Assembly: GCA_016716135.1 (NCBI GenBank)
Contig: JADJWX010000004.1
Span: 1-64,000, forward strand
Reading direction: 5' to 3'
Source of the DNA: Lewinellaceae bacterium
Lineage (GTDB): Bacteria; Bacteroidota; Bacteroidia; Chitinophagales; Saprospiraceae
Length of the DNA stretch: 64,000 nucleotides
The notes under the pieces were generated by a model. The model did no database searches. It saw only the letters and a list, made by a program, of their open reading frames with translations, and was not told where the DNA came from. A program made the translations under genes and the position numbers. Below, piece after piece: positions 28,901 to 37,266 of this stretch (positions within the stretch are counted from its first letter, which is position 1; the number at the start of each line of letters is the position of its first letter).

Positions 28901-30460
28901 GCCGTCGGCAATATCCATGCCGTTGCCCTGCACATTGATTTCGTTGTTCACACCCAGGCGAACCGTAAGCGTGCCGGAAGTAATAAAATTGGAGGCGACC
29001 AGGTCCTGTTTCCCGTCATTGTTAAAATCGCCAACCGCCACCCAGCGGGGCGCGCTTCCCATAGACCAGTTTGCTGAAAAGCTGAAATTGCCCAAACCAT
29101 CGCCCAGATAGATGGAAACTGTGCCGGAACCCCCATTCGCTGCCGCGAAATCCTGATGCCCGTCGCCGTTAAAGTCGCCGATAGCCGCAATCCACGGTTG
29201 AGTGCCGACGGCAAGATCGGCGCCGCCGCCGAAACCGCCCAGGCCATCGCCCAGCCGAATGGAAACGCTATTGGAATTACCATTTGCTACCGCCAGGTCC
29301 TGGAAGCCGTCTTCATTGAAATCACCGGTTGCTACCCCGTATGGAGCGTTGCCAACCGTAATGTTTGTGGCACTGCCGAAACCGCCCAAGCCGTCGCCCA
29401 GAAAGATGGAAACCGTGTTTGTGCCGTTGTTTGCCACCGCCAGATCCTGTTTCCCGTCGCCGTTGAAATCGCCCACCGCAACACCCCGCGGATTGGCCCC
29501 CGCCGCTACCTCCGTGCTGCCACTGAAGCCGCCCGCGCCGTCGCCCAGCCGAATGGAAAGGGCATTGGCAAAGCGGTTGGCTGTTACAAAATCCTGCTTC
29601 CCGTCGCCGTTAAAGTCACCGATGGCCAGGGCAGTCGGAGAGGCCCCTACCGATACGTTGGTACTTCCGCTGAAACCGCCTGCGCCATCGCCCAGCCGAA
29701 TGGAAACGGTATTGACATCGTAGTTCGCCGCTGCAAAATCCTGCTTCCCGTCGCCGTTGAAATCACCGATTGCTACGGCTATAGCGCCGGAACCGGTAGT
29801 AATATTCGTGCTGCCGCTAAAGCCGCCCGAACCGTCGCCCAGGCGAATAGAAACCAGAGAAGTATTAAAGTTCGCAGTCGCCAGGTCCTGGATACCGTCG
29901 CCGTTAAAATCGCCAATTCCGATCGAATGCGCACCGCTCAAGGCCGGCACGCTCGTCGTGCCGCTGAACAGCGCCTGGCAACTTTGCGGGTCCGTCACCG
30001 TCAGGGTAAAGGTGGCCGTGCTGGAACCGTTGGCGTTGAACGCCGTTACCGTGACGGTGTACGTACCCGCCTGTTTGGCGTCGATCACCGACACGACGCC
30101 GGTAGCCGGGTTGGCCGTCAAGACGCCGGTAAAGTTGGTATTGGCCGCCACGGTTAATTGCGTCGCATCGACCGGCGCCGCATCCGGCGTCACCGTCGTA
30201 TTTTGCCCGGCAATTACGATTGTATTGGCGTAAACGCCCAATACCGGCACGGCAAAATCAGACACGCTCGCGCCGCTACCGTCAAAATGGAGCGCCGCCC
30301 CGGGATCAACCGGCAATTTTGCCGATCGATGCAAATCACCCCGGATTTTTACCGGGTGCTTCCATGCAGCAGAGCTGGCCCGCAAGGGCAATATCAAAAA
30401 CAAAAGCACCCAGGCATTACAAATCCCGGAGGAGGCAAAGGCGTTAATTTCCTTTTTCAT
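22903..30460 (-). CDS. Giant secreted protein: FG-GAP propeller, choice-of-anchor-D, HYR with nested LamG, dockerin/cohesin-like cassette, T9SS (frame broken near 27147)
   Basis: About 2,518 residues if repaired. Signal peptide ~1-31 and a cadherin/Ig-like unit are followed by seven FG-GAP blades (GDFNGDGKQDFAAAN type, ~150-480) and a choice-of-anchor-D unit (NGMDIADGDNSPSSADHTDF). Several HYR domains come next; two hold a LamG/concanavalin-like domain right after their DNC motif (ALFFDGVDDYVDMG; GLHFDGINDRVNV), and a third holds a jelly-roll-like stretch between its first and second Cys. The C-terminus is the common cassette (carboxypeptidase-regulatory-like, dockerin-like DVNGSNSISTLDATLIKQ, cohesin-like, T9SS ending VRVGN). 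At ~27147 the frame changes: …AFNKG continues as TVVLSATDGTNSATTVS in another frame, by one extra or two missing bases. It is probably one surface protein. Confidence 0.85.
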
Positions 30461-30809
30461 GCGGATGGTTGGTCAATACGGCAAACCAGAGTAGGTTTCC
30501 CGGCTGCGTTAGTTAAGAAATTCATACACCGTTCAGCCTGGCCGGAATCGCCAGGTAAACGCCGGTTGTACGGTTGAACCAATCAGTCGTTGAGCAAATT
30601 TTTTAAAGGGAAAAAAACCGGGGTAACCGAACCTGTTTGACACAGCTTGTTACCGGAAAACTGCTCCCGAAGCCAGGAACAAGCGGATAGACCCTTCATG
30701 TTAACATGATTAAATGAAAGGTTCAAAAATCCGGACAACCGAATTCAACCACGGTATTTCGCATCCGCACAATCGGGCCATTTTGCCTTAAAATCGAGTC
30801 AGGTTCGGT
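30461..30809. other. Gene-free spacer of 349 bases
   Basis: This lies between the start of the giant gene (30460) and the stop of the HTCS at 30810, both on the minus strand, so it should carry the giant gene's promoter. An imperfect inverted pair (CCGGGGTAAC near 30620 and GTTACCGG near 30650) is visible. I see no ORF worth calling. Confidence 0.4.
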
Positions 30810-33800
30810 TTACAATTCCATGGTGGGCGGCTTCCCAAAGCGCTCGCGGTACAGGCGGGAGAGGTAATCGGCCGAGCGCAGGCCCACCATTTGAGCCACC
30901 TCGCGCAGGGTGCGGGATTGGCCGCTTTCGATCAGTTCGCGGGCCTGCAGGAGCCGGATTTCCTGAACGAACTGGTTGGCTGAAATGCCGGCCTGCGCGC
31001 GGATTTTCCGGTACAGGGTTTTGCGGCTGATGCCCATCCGTTCGGCCAGGTCGTCGATGTTGAACTGCGGGTTGCCGAGATTTTGCAACACTGTGTCCCG
31101 GAGTTGCCCAAGCCAGGCGTCCGCATGGCCTGGCGGACTGTTTGCCGCATCAGGCTCCATTTCCGCCCATTCCCTGCGGGCCGCCAGATTTCGGAGGGCA
31201 TTTTCCAGGCGTACGCGGAGTTCTTCCGCCGAAAACGGCTTGGTGATGTAATCGTCGATCCCGATCCTGAAAGCGCGCAGGCGATCGTCGGAGCCGGCCA
31301 GCGCCGTAAGCAGGATCACCGGTATGGGGCGCCAGTCCTCGTTTTGGCGCAGGGTTTCCAACAGTTGAAACCCGTCCATCTCCGGCATCATCACATCGGA
31401 AAGAATCAGGTCGGGCAGCGGTCCGGCGCCGGAAGCCAGGTAGTCCAGCGCAGCGCGGCCGTTGTCGGTAAGCGTCAGCCGGTAGTCGGCCGAAAGGATG
31501 GCCTGCAGGTAATCCTGCAAGTCGGGGTTGTCCTCCACGATCAGCAGGTGGATCGACGGGTCGACAGGGGCCGGTTCCGGCAGATTTTCGGAGGCCCGAT
31601 TGTCACCGGCCACACGTTGCCCATCGACTACCGGCGCAGCCGAAGCCGGGGGCCGTTCCTGTGCCGGCAACGTCAGGGTAAACACCGAACCTTTGCCTGA
31701 CGTGCTTTCGACCTGCACATTGCCGCCCATGGCCTGGGCCAGTTCGCGTGCCAGGGCCAGCCCGATGCCGGCGCCGCCCTCGGCTTTCCCTTCCGGGCGT
31801 TTGGATTGGTAATAGAGGTTAAAAACGTGCGGCAAATCGTCGGGGTGAATACCCGGACCGGCATCGCGCACCCGAAGCACTACGGCGCCGGGCTGCGCTT
31901 CCGCCAGCAAGTCGACCGCACTACCCTCCGGGGCATATTTCAGGGCATTGCTCAGCAGGTTGCGAATAATTTTCAAAAGTTTCTGCCGGTCCAGCGCCAG
32001 GGTCCAGGATGGATCCGGGCGGTAGTCCAACCGCAAGTTGATCTTACGGTTTTCAGCAAGCGGTTGAAAATTCGACAGTATTTCTTTCAAAAAATCAAAC
32101 AGCACGGTTGCTTGCTCCTGCAGGTCCGGCCGGGTTGCCTGAAGTTTACTGAGGTCCAGAATTTCATCAACCAGGCGCTGTAACTGCGTACCGTTGCGTT
32201 GAGCGGCTTCCAACAAGGTTTTGCTTCTTGCACTCAGGCCCTGATCGGCCAGCGCGTACTCGATAGGGCCGAGCAGCAAAGTGAGTGGGGTGCGCAGTTC
32301 GTGGGAAACGTTGGTAAAAAAGCGCGATTTGAGCGCATCGAGCTGGGTGAGTTCCTCGGTCTGTTGCCGAATGGTAGCCGTTTGCCGGTCGACCTCTTGC
32401 TCAAGGCGTTGCTGTACGAGTCGATGTTCGCGGGTGCGCCAGTGCAGCCAAAGCCAGATCCCGACAGCCAGCACGAGTATACAACACACAAAAAACCACC
32501 AGCGCAGATAAACCGGCGGCAAAACCCGCAGCTGAATATCCACTTCGTTGGAGGCAACGGCGCCATCGGCTGCCTGGGCGCGAATACGCAAGCGGTGTGT
32601 CCCGAAAGGCAGGCCCGACAGGCGCAGCACCGGTTCTTTGAGCGGCCCCCAGTCTTTGGTCACACCCTCCAGTTTCCAGGTGTAGGTGACTTTTTCCGGT
32701 TCAAAATACTCCAGCAAGGCAAATTCCAGTTCCACGTAACGCACATCGGGGTGGATGGTTATCCGCTTGTCTTTCAACAAATCCGCCATGCGGTTTTCCA
32801 ATTGACCATTGCCGGAATTTAACATGCTGAAAGCGGAAACGACCAGTGGTGGTTGGCTTCTGTTTTGGTTGTCCGGACGATACATCGCATCGGGATTAAA
32901 AGCCGTAATGCCGTTTAGTCCGCCGAAATACAGCGTTCCGTCGCGGCCCTGGCAATGCGAAATGCGGTTGAACTCGTTGTGGGTGAGGCCGTCGGCCGTC
33001 AGCCAGGTATGCCGCACCTGAAGGCTTCGTTTATCCAACTGCACGATACCGTAATCGGTGGGCAGCCACAGGTGCTCGTCGCGATCTTCGTAAACCGCGT
33101 ACACCACGCCGTTGAGCAGGCCGTTTTCACGAAAAATCACCCGGGTGTGCCGGCCGGGCGCCGCCTTGGGATCCCAGCGGATCAGGCCGCCACCTGCGGT
33201 ACCAAGCCAGAAAATACCGTCCGCGTCTTCATAAAAATGGTAAATGAAATCGTAGGGCAACTGAAAGGCGCCGGCGCCGCCCGACCAGTACCGGGCCACC
33301 ACCCCGCCCCCGGGCTTCAGTTGGAACAAACCCTGTTCGGTACAAGCCCAGATGCGCCCGGCGCGGTCTTTGCCCAGCCAGCAAACATTGGCGCGGTTGA
33401 TCTCCGGAAACTGTTCGTCTGCAAAGGGTTTTGCTGTTCCGTCGACAGGATCATAAATTGTCATGCCGGTCATGTGCCCCAACAAAATCCGGCGCGGATT
33501 ATCTTCCAGGATGGTCCAGACAAAACCCCAATCTCTTTTCTGCAGGAGCCGCTGCCCGGTAAGTTGCCCGTCAGCGCCGGCCTTGAACAGGGAAATCGTT
33601 TGCCAGGTATTGCCCTCCAGGTGACACTCGGTCCATACCTGCCCGTCGGCCCCGGCGGCGATGCCGATTGCACACGCTCCGGGCAGGCGCTCGGCAGTAC
33701 CGGTTTGGGGATTTACCCGGAAACGGCCCTGGCCAAACGTTTCCAGGTTGACCAGCAAGCGGTCATTTTTTTCGAGCAGGCCGCGGCAGGCTTTCCCCCG

Positions 33801-34850
33801 GCCTCCCGGGGCGTTTTCATCGTAGAGCAGGCGCCGGAAATAGTTTTTGCGAATGTCTACCACGATCAGGCCAAAGGTGGTGGCAAACCAAACATTGCCG
33901 TTGTGATCTGCCAAATAATCGCAGTATTGCTGCGGATCGATTTCCGGAAATTGCCGGCTGATATCGAGCAGCATGTTGCCGGCGCTGTCCAGAATAAACG
34001 GAAACTGCACTTCGATGCGATCATTTTCGAGGCGGCTGTGCTGGGGAGTGTAAACGTTGTTTTGAAAACATGTGGCCGGCCGGCGTTGGCCTTCACCGTT
34101 AAATTCCCAAACAACGGGTTCATCGCCAGGCGCGATTTCAAGCAAAAAAAAGTGGTCGGGGTTTGCCGTTCCGCCTTTTTTCAGTCCAAAACCGCCTCCG
34201 GGTTTTGGACTGATCTGCTTCAGTACCCTACCCTGGGAATCGATTTCGAGCAGCGGCGCCGCAGCATCCGGGCGGAGCAACAATCCCCAGATTGTCTGGC
34301 GCGCGGTGGATTTCAGCATCTGGAAGCCTCTGCATTCCGGCAATTCGATAGCCGACCATCCCCTGTCGGGGTGATAGCGCCACAGGGCGCCGGGTTCGAA
34401 CAAACTAACCAGGAGGGAACTATCTGCCGCCTGTACCGGCGCTTTCCACCAACGCGATACCGGCGCAGGCAGCGGGTGTTTTTTAAAATAGGTTTCCGTC
34501 GGAATGACCGTTCCCGAAACGGGGTCCAGGATGCAAAGCCAGCCGTTGGCGCCCGAGCGGCTTGCCCAGATATAGCCGTCGGCATCCTCGGCGACCCATT
34601 CCACCAGGTCGCCGGCAAGGCCGCTTTCCGTTTTGTTGAACACTTTGAATTGCCGGCCATCAAAACGCGCTACCCCGGCATTCGTAGCTGCCCAGATAAA
34701 TCCGCGCCGGTCCTGGATAATTTTGTTGACCTGCCGGTGGGGAAGGCCTTGTTCAAAACCATAATGGCGGGCGAAAACGCGGTACTCCTGGGCATTCAGT
34801 CGAATCGCCAGGAAAAAAAACAAAAGCAGGAATTGCAGGAACCGCAGCAT
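30810..34850 (-). CDS. Hybrid two-component system regulator: propeller sensor, Y_Y_Y, kinase, receiver, AraC
   Basis: This intact 1346-residue one-chain sensor and transcription factor spans the inner membrane. A signal segment (~1-20) is followed by two-component propeller repeats (~25-680; GFIWAATNAGVARFDG type) and a Y_Y_Y domain (~690-770). A transmembrane helix lies at ~780-800 (WWFFVCCILVLAVGIWLWL). The HisKA domain has phospho-His850 in FFTNVSHELRTPLTLLLG, and the HATPase_c domain carries DAGPGIHPDDL and GAGIGLALAREL. The receiver has phosphoacceptor Asp1152 in LILSDVMMPEMDG, and the C-terminal AraC helix-turn-helix has MGISRKTLYRKI … LRSADYLSRLYRERFG. Receiver and AraC halves closely resemble those at 15115. 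Its leader lies inside the inverted-repeat element at 34879-35480. Confidence 0.95.
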   Translation of the reverse strand: MLRFLQFLLLFFFLAIRLNAQEYRVFARHYGFEQGLPHRQVNKIIQDRRGFIWAATNAGVARFDGRQFKVFNKTESGLAGDLVEWVAEDADGYIWASRSGANGWLCILDPVSGTVIPTETYFKKHPLPAPVSRWWKAPVQAADSSLLVSLFEPGALWRYHPDRGWSAIELPECRGFQMLKSTARQTIWGLLLRPDAAAPLLEIDSQGRVLKQISPKPGGGFGLKKGGTANPDHFFLLEIAPGDEPVVWEFNGEGQRRPATCFQNNVYTPQHSRLENDRIEVQFPFILDSAGNMLLDISRQFPEIDPQQYCDYLADHNGNVWFATTFGLIVVDIRKNYFRRLLYDENAPGGRGKACRGLLEKNDRLLVNLETFGQGRFRVNPQTGTAERLPGACAIGIAAGADGQVWTECHLEGNTWQTISLFKAGADGQLTGQRLLQKRDWGFVWTILEDNPRRILLGHMTGMTIYDPVDGTAKPFADEQFPEINRANVCWLGKDRAGRIWACTEQGLFQLKPGGGVVARYWSGGAGAFQLPYDFIYHFYEDADGIFWLGTAGGGLIRWDPKAAPGRHTRVIFRENGLLNGVVYAVYEDRDEHLWLPTDYGIVQLDKRSLQVRHTWLTADGLTHNEFNRISHCQGRDGTLYFGGLNGITAFNPDAMYRPDNQNRSQPPLVVSAFSMLNSGNGQLENRMADLLKDKRITIHPDVRYVELEFALLEYFEPEKVTYTWKLEGVTKDWGPLKEPVLRLSGLPFGTHRLRIRAQAADGAVASNEVDIQLRVLPPVYLRWWFFVCCILVLAVGIWLWLHWRTREHRLVQQRLEQEVDRQTATIRQQTEELTQLDALKSRFFTNVSHELRTPLTLLLGPIEYALADQGLSARSKTLLEAAQRNGTQLQRLVDEILDLSKLQATRPDLQEQATVLFDFLKEILSNFQPLAENRKINLRLDYRPDPSWTLALDRQKLLKIIRNLLSNALKYAPEGSAVDLLAEAQPGAVVLRVRDAGPGIHPDDLPHVFNLYYQSKRPEGKAEGGAGIGLALARELAQAMGGNVQVESTSGKGSVFTLTLPAQERPPASAAPVVDGQRVAGDNRASENLPEPAPVDPSIHLLIVEDNPDLQDYLQAILSADYRLTLTDNGRAALDYLASGAGPLPDLILSDVMMPEMDGFQLLETLRQNEDWRPIPVILLTALAGSDDRLRAFRIGIDDYITKPFSAEELRVRLENALRNLAARREWAEMEPDAANSPPGHADAWLGQLRDTVLQNLGNPQFNIDDLAERMGISRKTLYRKIRAQAGISANQFVQEIRLLQARELIESGQSRTLREVAQMVGLRSADYLSRLYRERFGKPPTMEL

Positions 34851-34878
34851 AGTGGCGGGCGAAAATACTGCTTGTGTA

Positions 34879-35480
34879 AACCTGTCCGGTCAAATTTTTC
34901 AAAACATGAGTTATCCCGAATTTTTCCATAGAAAAGACCTCGGAGAGGTCAAATATTTGTAGAAATGCTCCGGTTACCCGTTGCCCGACCTCGGTACCGG
35001 CGTGCAATGATTAGTTATAATTAACAGCAACCTCGCTCTTTTCGCTTGTACAGGTTCCTCGCTGCGCTCGGAATGACAAAACCTCGTTTTAAGAATTGGG
35101 GGGCGAAAGATTTGGAATAACGGAACATTACGGCGCCCCCAATTTTGGCCTCAGGAGCACCCGCAGCAGTTGGGCCAAAGGGGAGGGGCGCCGCAATGTT
35201 GCCTTACCAGGATTTACCGCCCCTCCATGTTTTACGCAATGAGCCTTGTCATTCCGAGCGCAGCGAGGAACCTGCCCGCTCGAAAAGGGGAATCCTAAAT
35301 ATAACTTGCCTTTGCACGCCGGTAGAGAGGTCGAATATCCAGGTGCTAACTCCTGCACATGCGACCGCTCCGAGGTCGTCGAGCGCCCTTAAATCTCTGA
35401 TCTACAAATATTTGACTTCTCCGAAGTCATTTTAAAAATTCGGGATAACTCATGTTTTGAAAAAACCGACCGGACAGGTT
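34879..35480. repeat. Nested inverted-repeat element of about 600 bases without a gene
   Basis: Outer arms at 34879-34963 and 35401-35480 are inverted copies of about 80 bases, sharing AACCTGTCCGGTC, CATGAGTTATCCCGAATTT and GTCAAATATTTGTAGA, with some mismatches between them. Inside, a perfect 29-base inverted pair (35051-35079 and 35246-35274, containing CATTCCGAGCGCAGCGAGG) encloses two smaller ones, AACATTRCGGCGCCCC at ~35124/~35183 and AATTGGGGG/CCCCCAATT near 35094/35135. The outermost bases are the arms of the terminator palindrome family, so the element looks like such a palindrome opened by inserted sequence. It lies between the stop of 35482 and the start of the HTCS at 34850. Short open frames inside it look spurious. 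Confidence 0.75.
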
Positions 35481-35481
35481 A

Positions 35482-37158
35482 TCAATTCCCCACCCGCACC
35501 ATGCGCTTCGTAACCGTCCCAAACGGCGTAGTCAGTTCATAAAACAAAACCCCGGAGGCTTTCAAACCGTCCAGTCGCAATTTTTCAACCGAATGCCCTG
35601 CCGGGTACTCCCCGTCGCGCAGCCACAACAGCCGCCCTGTCGCATCGAACACACGCAACTGCGCCGCGCAGGCTTCCGGTAGGACAAAACCGATTGCCGT
35701 TTCTGTGGCAAAGGGATTGGGCTGGTTTTGCAGTAGCGCCGGGTATGCCAGGGCGTTTGGAACGCCCAAACTCGTCGTGCCCGGAAAATGCAGCTGCACC
35801 GTGTAGTCGGTTAACGCGCTCGTGTAGGCGTGATTTTCCAGGACTTCGTCGGCCAGCCGGAGCGCCTCGCTGAAAAGCCCGCCTGTTTCCAACACATTGA
35901 ATGTCAACTTAAAAACCGGTGCGCCCGCCTCCACGAACAGGCCTTCCGCCTGCGACCACACGACGCGAATCTCTCCTTCGGAAATGTTGTACAGGCCAAA
36001 ATTATCCACCGAAACAGGTAAACCGTCGAGCGGTTCAATACCTGTGAAAGTCAGTTTTTCCACGTCGAATTTTAAGGCGAACTGAAGTGCGGCAAGGTCG
36101 GAAAACCGACCGGCGCTGAACGTGATTGAAATCTGTTCGCCGGATTGCAAGGCCTGCTCGGGCGCGTGGAGCACAAATGCCGTCGTTTTGCCTCCGCCGA
36201 AATTTGCCGGATTGGTGTGTGGCGTGACTACGTCGCCGGTTTTTATGCCAAAAAAATCCTGATCCGGCACGTTGTTCTGCACGTTGTTGAGGGTGATTTT
36301 TTCCGGGAAACCCCAGGGCGGAATCGTCATCGGATGCGCCACCGGCACAAAACGCCAGGACGTTTTAAACTGAGCCAATGCCGCCGGGTTGCCAAGCAGG
36401 GCCTGGTTGATGATTGTCGCATCGAGTGTGCTGATCGAATTGCTTTTGTTTACATCGGCAGCTACAAATTTGTAAGGGTCGGTGATAGGATTAACATTGG
36501 TGACGTGTTGCTGTATCCGGGTGACGTCGGCCGTGGTTACGCCGTTGAGTTTGTTGATGGTTTTGGTGGGTGTCACGGTATAATTAGAGCCGGGAGCAAC
36601 GGTGAACGCGTAGGTTCCGGCAACCGGTGTGGTCATCGAGCCGGTTTGGCCGCCGGTGAGTGCCACGACAGTGTTGCCCACTCCGGTGGCATCGTCGTGT
36701 TCCCAAAAAACAGTGCCGCTGATAATTGGGTCGGCGGGGGGCGCACCCGGTTCGAAATGAAGTTGACGTGGCGCTTCTATTTTCCCTAAATGCGTATTGT
36801 GTTTAAATGCCACCGAATCCGGCGATGTGTAAACCGCGTCGGTTGCCGCAATGTAGGCTTTGAAGGTCAGGGTATCTGTCGAGTACGTATGCGCATAAAT
36901 GGTGAGAAAATAAAACGCCTGCCCGCTGATGCTAACCGGCGTTGCCACACCCCGGAGTTCATCGCCCGCATACACGGCGATGATGTTGCCCGGCGCATGG
37001 TCCGGCATACCGTCGATGTACAGTTGGGCAGTGGCGAGCATGCTGAACTGGTATTCGGCGGGGTTGAGCGACCAGTTGGGCTGGGCAGCGATTTCACCTG
37101 CAAGCAGGAAAAAAAAGCTGCATATCAGCGCGGATTTATGAAAACGGGAATGTTGCAT
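35482..37158 (-). CDS. Secreted protein: gelRG-type N-terminal domain, dockerin/cohesin-like cassette, T9SS
   Basis: 558 residues, the smallest intact carrier of the common cassette. Signal peptide 1-26 (…LLAGEIAAQ). Residues ~27-125 form an unnamed domain (NPAEYQFSMLATAQLYIDG … DELRGVATPV … FYFLTIYAHTYSTDTLTFKAY) that recurs twice in the giant protein just upstream (37267-44321). Next come a carboxypeptidase-regulatory-like unit (~150-205), dockerin-like repeats (INKLNGVTTADVTRIQQH and DVNKSNSISTLDATIINQ), a cohesin-like domain (~320-450, DLAALQFALKFDVEKLTF) and the T9SS domain from LLQNQPNPFATE to VRVGN. The shared domain suggests it works with or descends from its neighbour. Confidence 0.87.
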   Translation of the reverse strand: MQHSRFHKSALICSFFFLLAGEIAAQPNWSLNPAEYQFSMLATAQLYIDGMPDHAPGNIIAVYAGDELRGVATPVSISGQAFYFLTIYAHTYSTDTLTFKAYIAATDAVYTSPDSVAFKHNTHLGKIEAPRQLHFEPGAPPADPIISGTVFWEHDDATGVGNTVVALTGGQTGSMTTPVAGTYAFTVAPGSNYTVTPTKTINKLNGVTTADVTRIQQHVTNVNPITDPYKFVAADVNKSNSISTLDATIINQALLGNPAALAQFKTSWRFVPVAHPMTIPPWGFPEKITLNNVQNNVPDQDFFGIKTGDVVTPHTNPANFGGGKTTAFVLHAPEQALQSGEQISITFSAGRFSDLAALQFALKFDVEKLTFTGIEPLDGLPVSVDNFGLYNISEGEIRVVWSQAEGLFVEAGAPVFKLTFNVLETGGLFSEALRLADEVLENHAYTSALTDYTVQLHFPGTTSLGVPNALAYPALLQNQPNPFATETAIGFVLPEACAAQLRVFDATGRLLWLRDGEYPAGHSVEKLRLDGLKASGVLFYELTTPFGTVTKRMVRVGN

Positions 37159-37206
37159 GGTTGAAGTGTTGAAGAATTTTTAGGCGGGTAGTGCGGGCGG
37201 TGAGTA

Positions 37207-37238
37207 GTGAGGAGGTGACTTGTTAGTCACCTCCTCAC
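37207..37238. terminator. Perfect 14-base-stem hairpin
   Basis: GTGAGGAGGTGACT and AGTCACCTCCTCAC pair perfectly around TGTT between two minus-strand genes (stop at 37267, start at 37158). There is no long T run on the minus strand, so it may be a processing or attenuation hairpin rather than a classic terminator. Confidence 0.5.
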
Positions 37239-37266
37239 TTTATGGGTACTCTGAAGGCACCGACCG

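Noticed and set aside
32955..34931. A 658-codon plus-strand open frame over the HTCS propeller
   Set aside because: It is antisense to a well-supported regulator whose domains are all recognisable; the low-complexity shadow has no features of its own.
34753..35435. Small ORFs of 76-96 codons inside the inverted-repeat element
   Set aside because: Their sequences mirror the inverted repeats, and none has a conserved feature or plausible start context.
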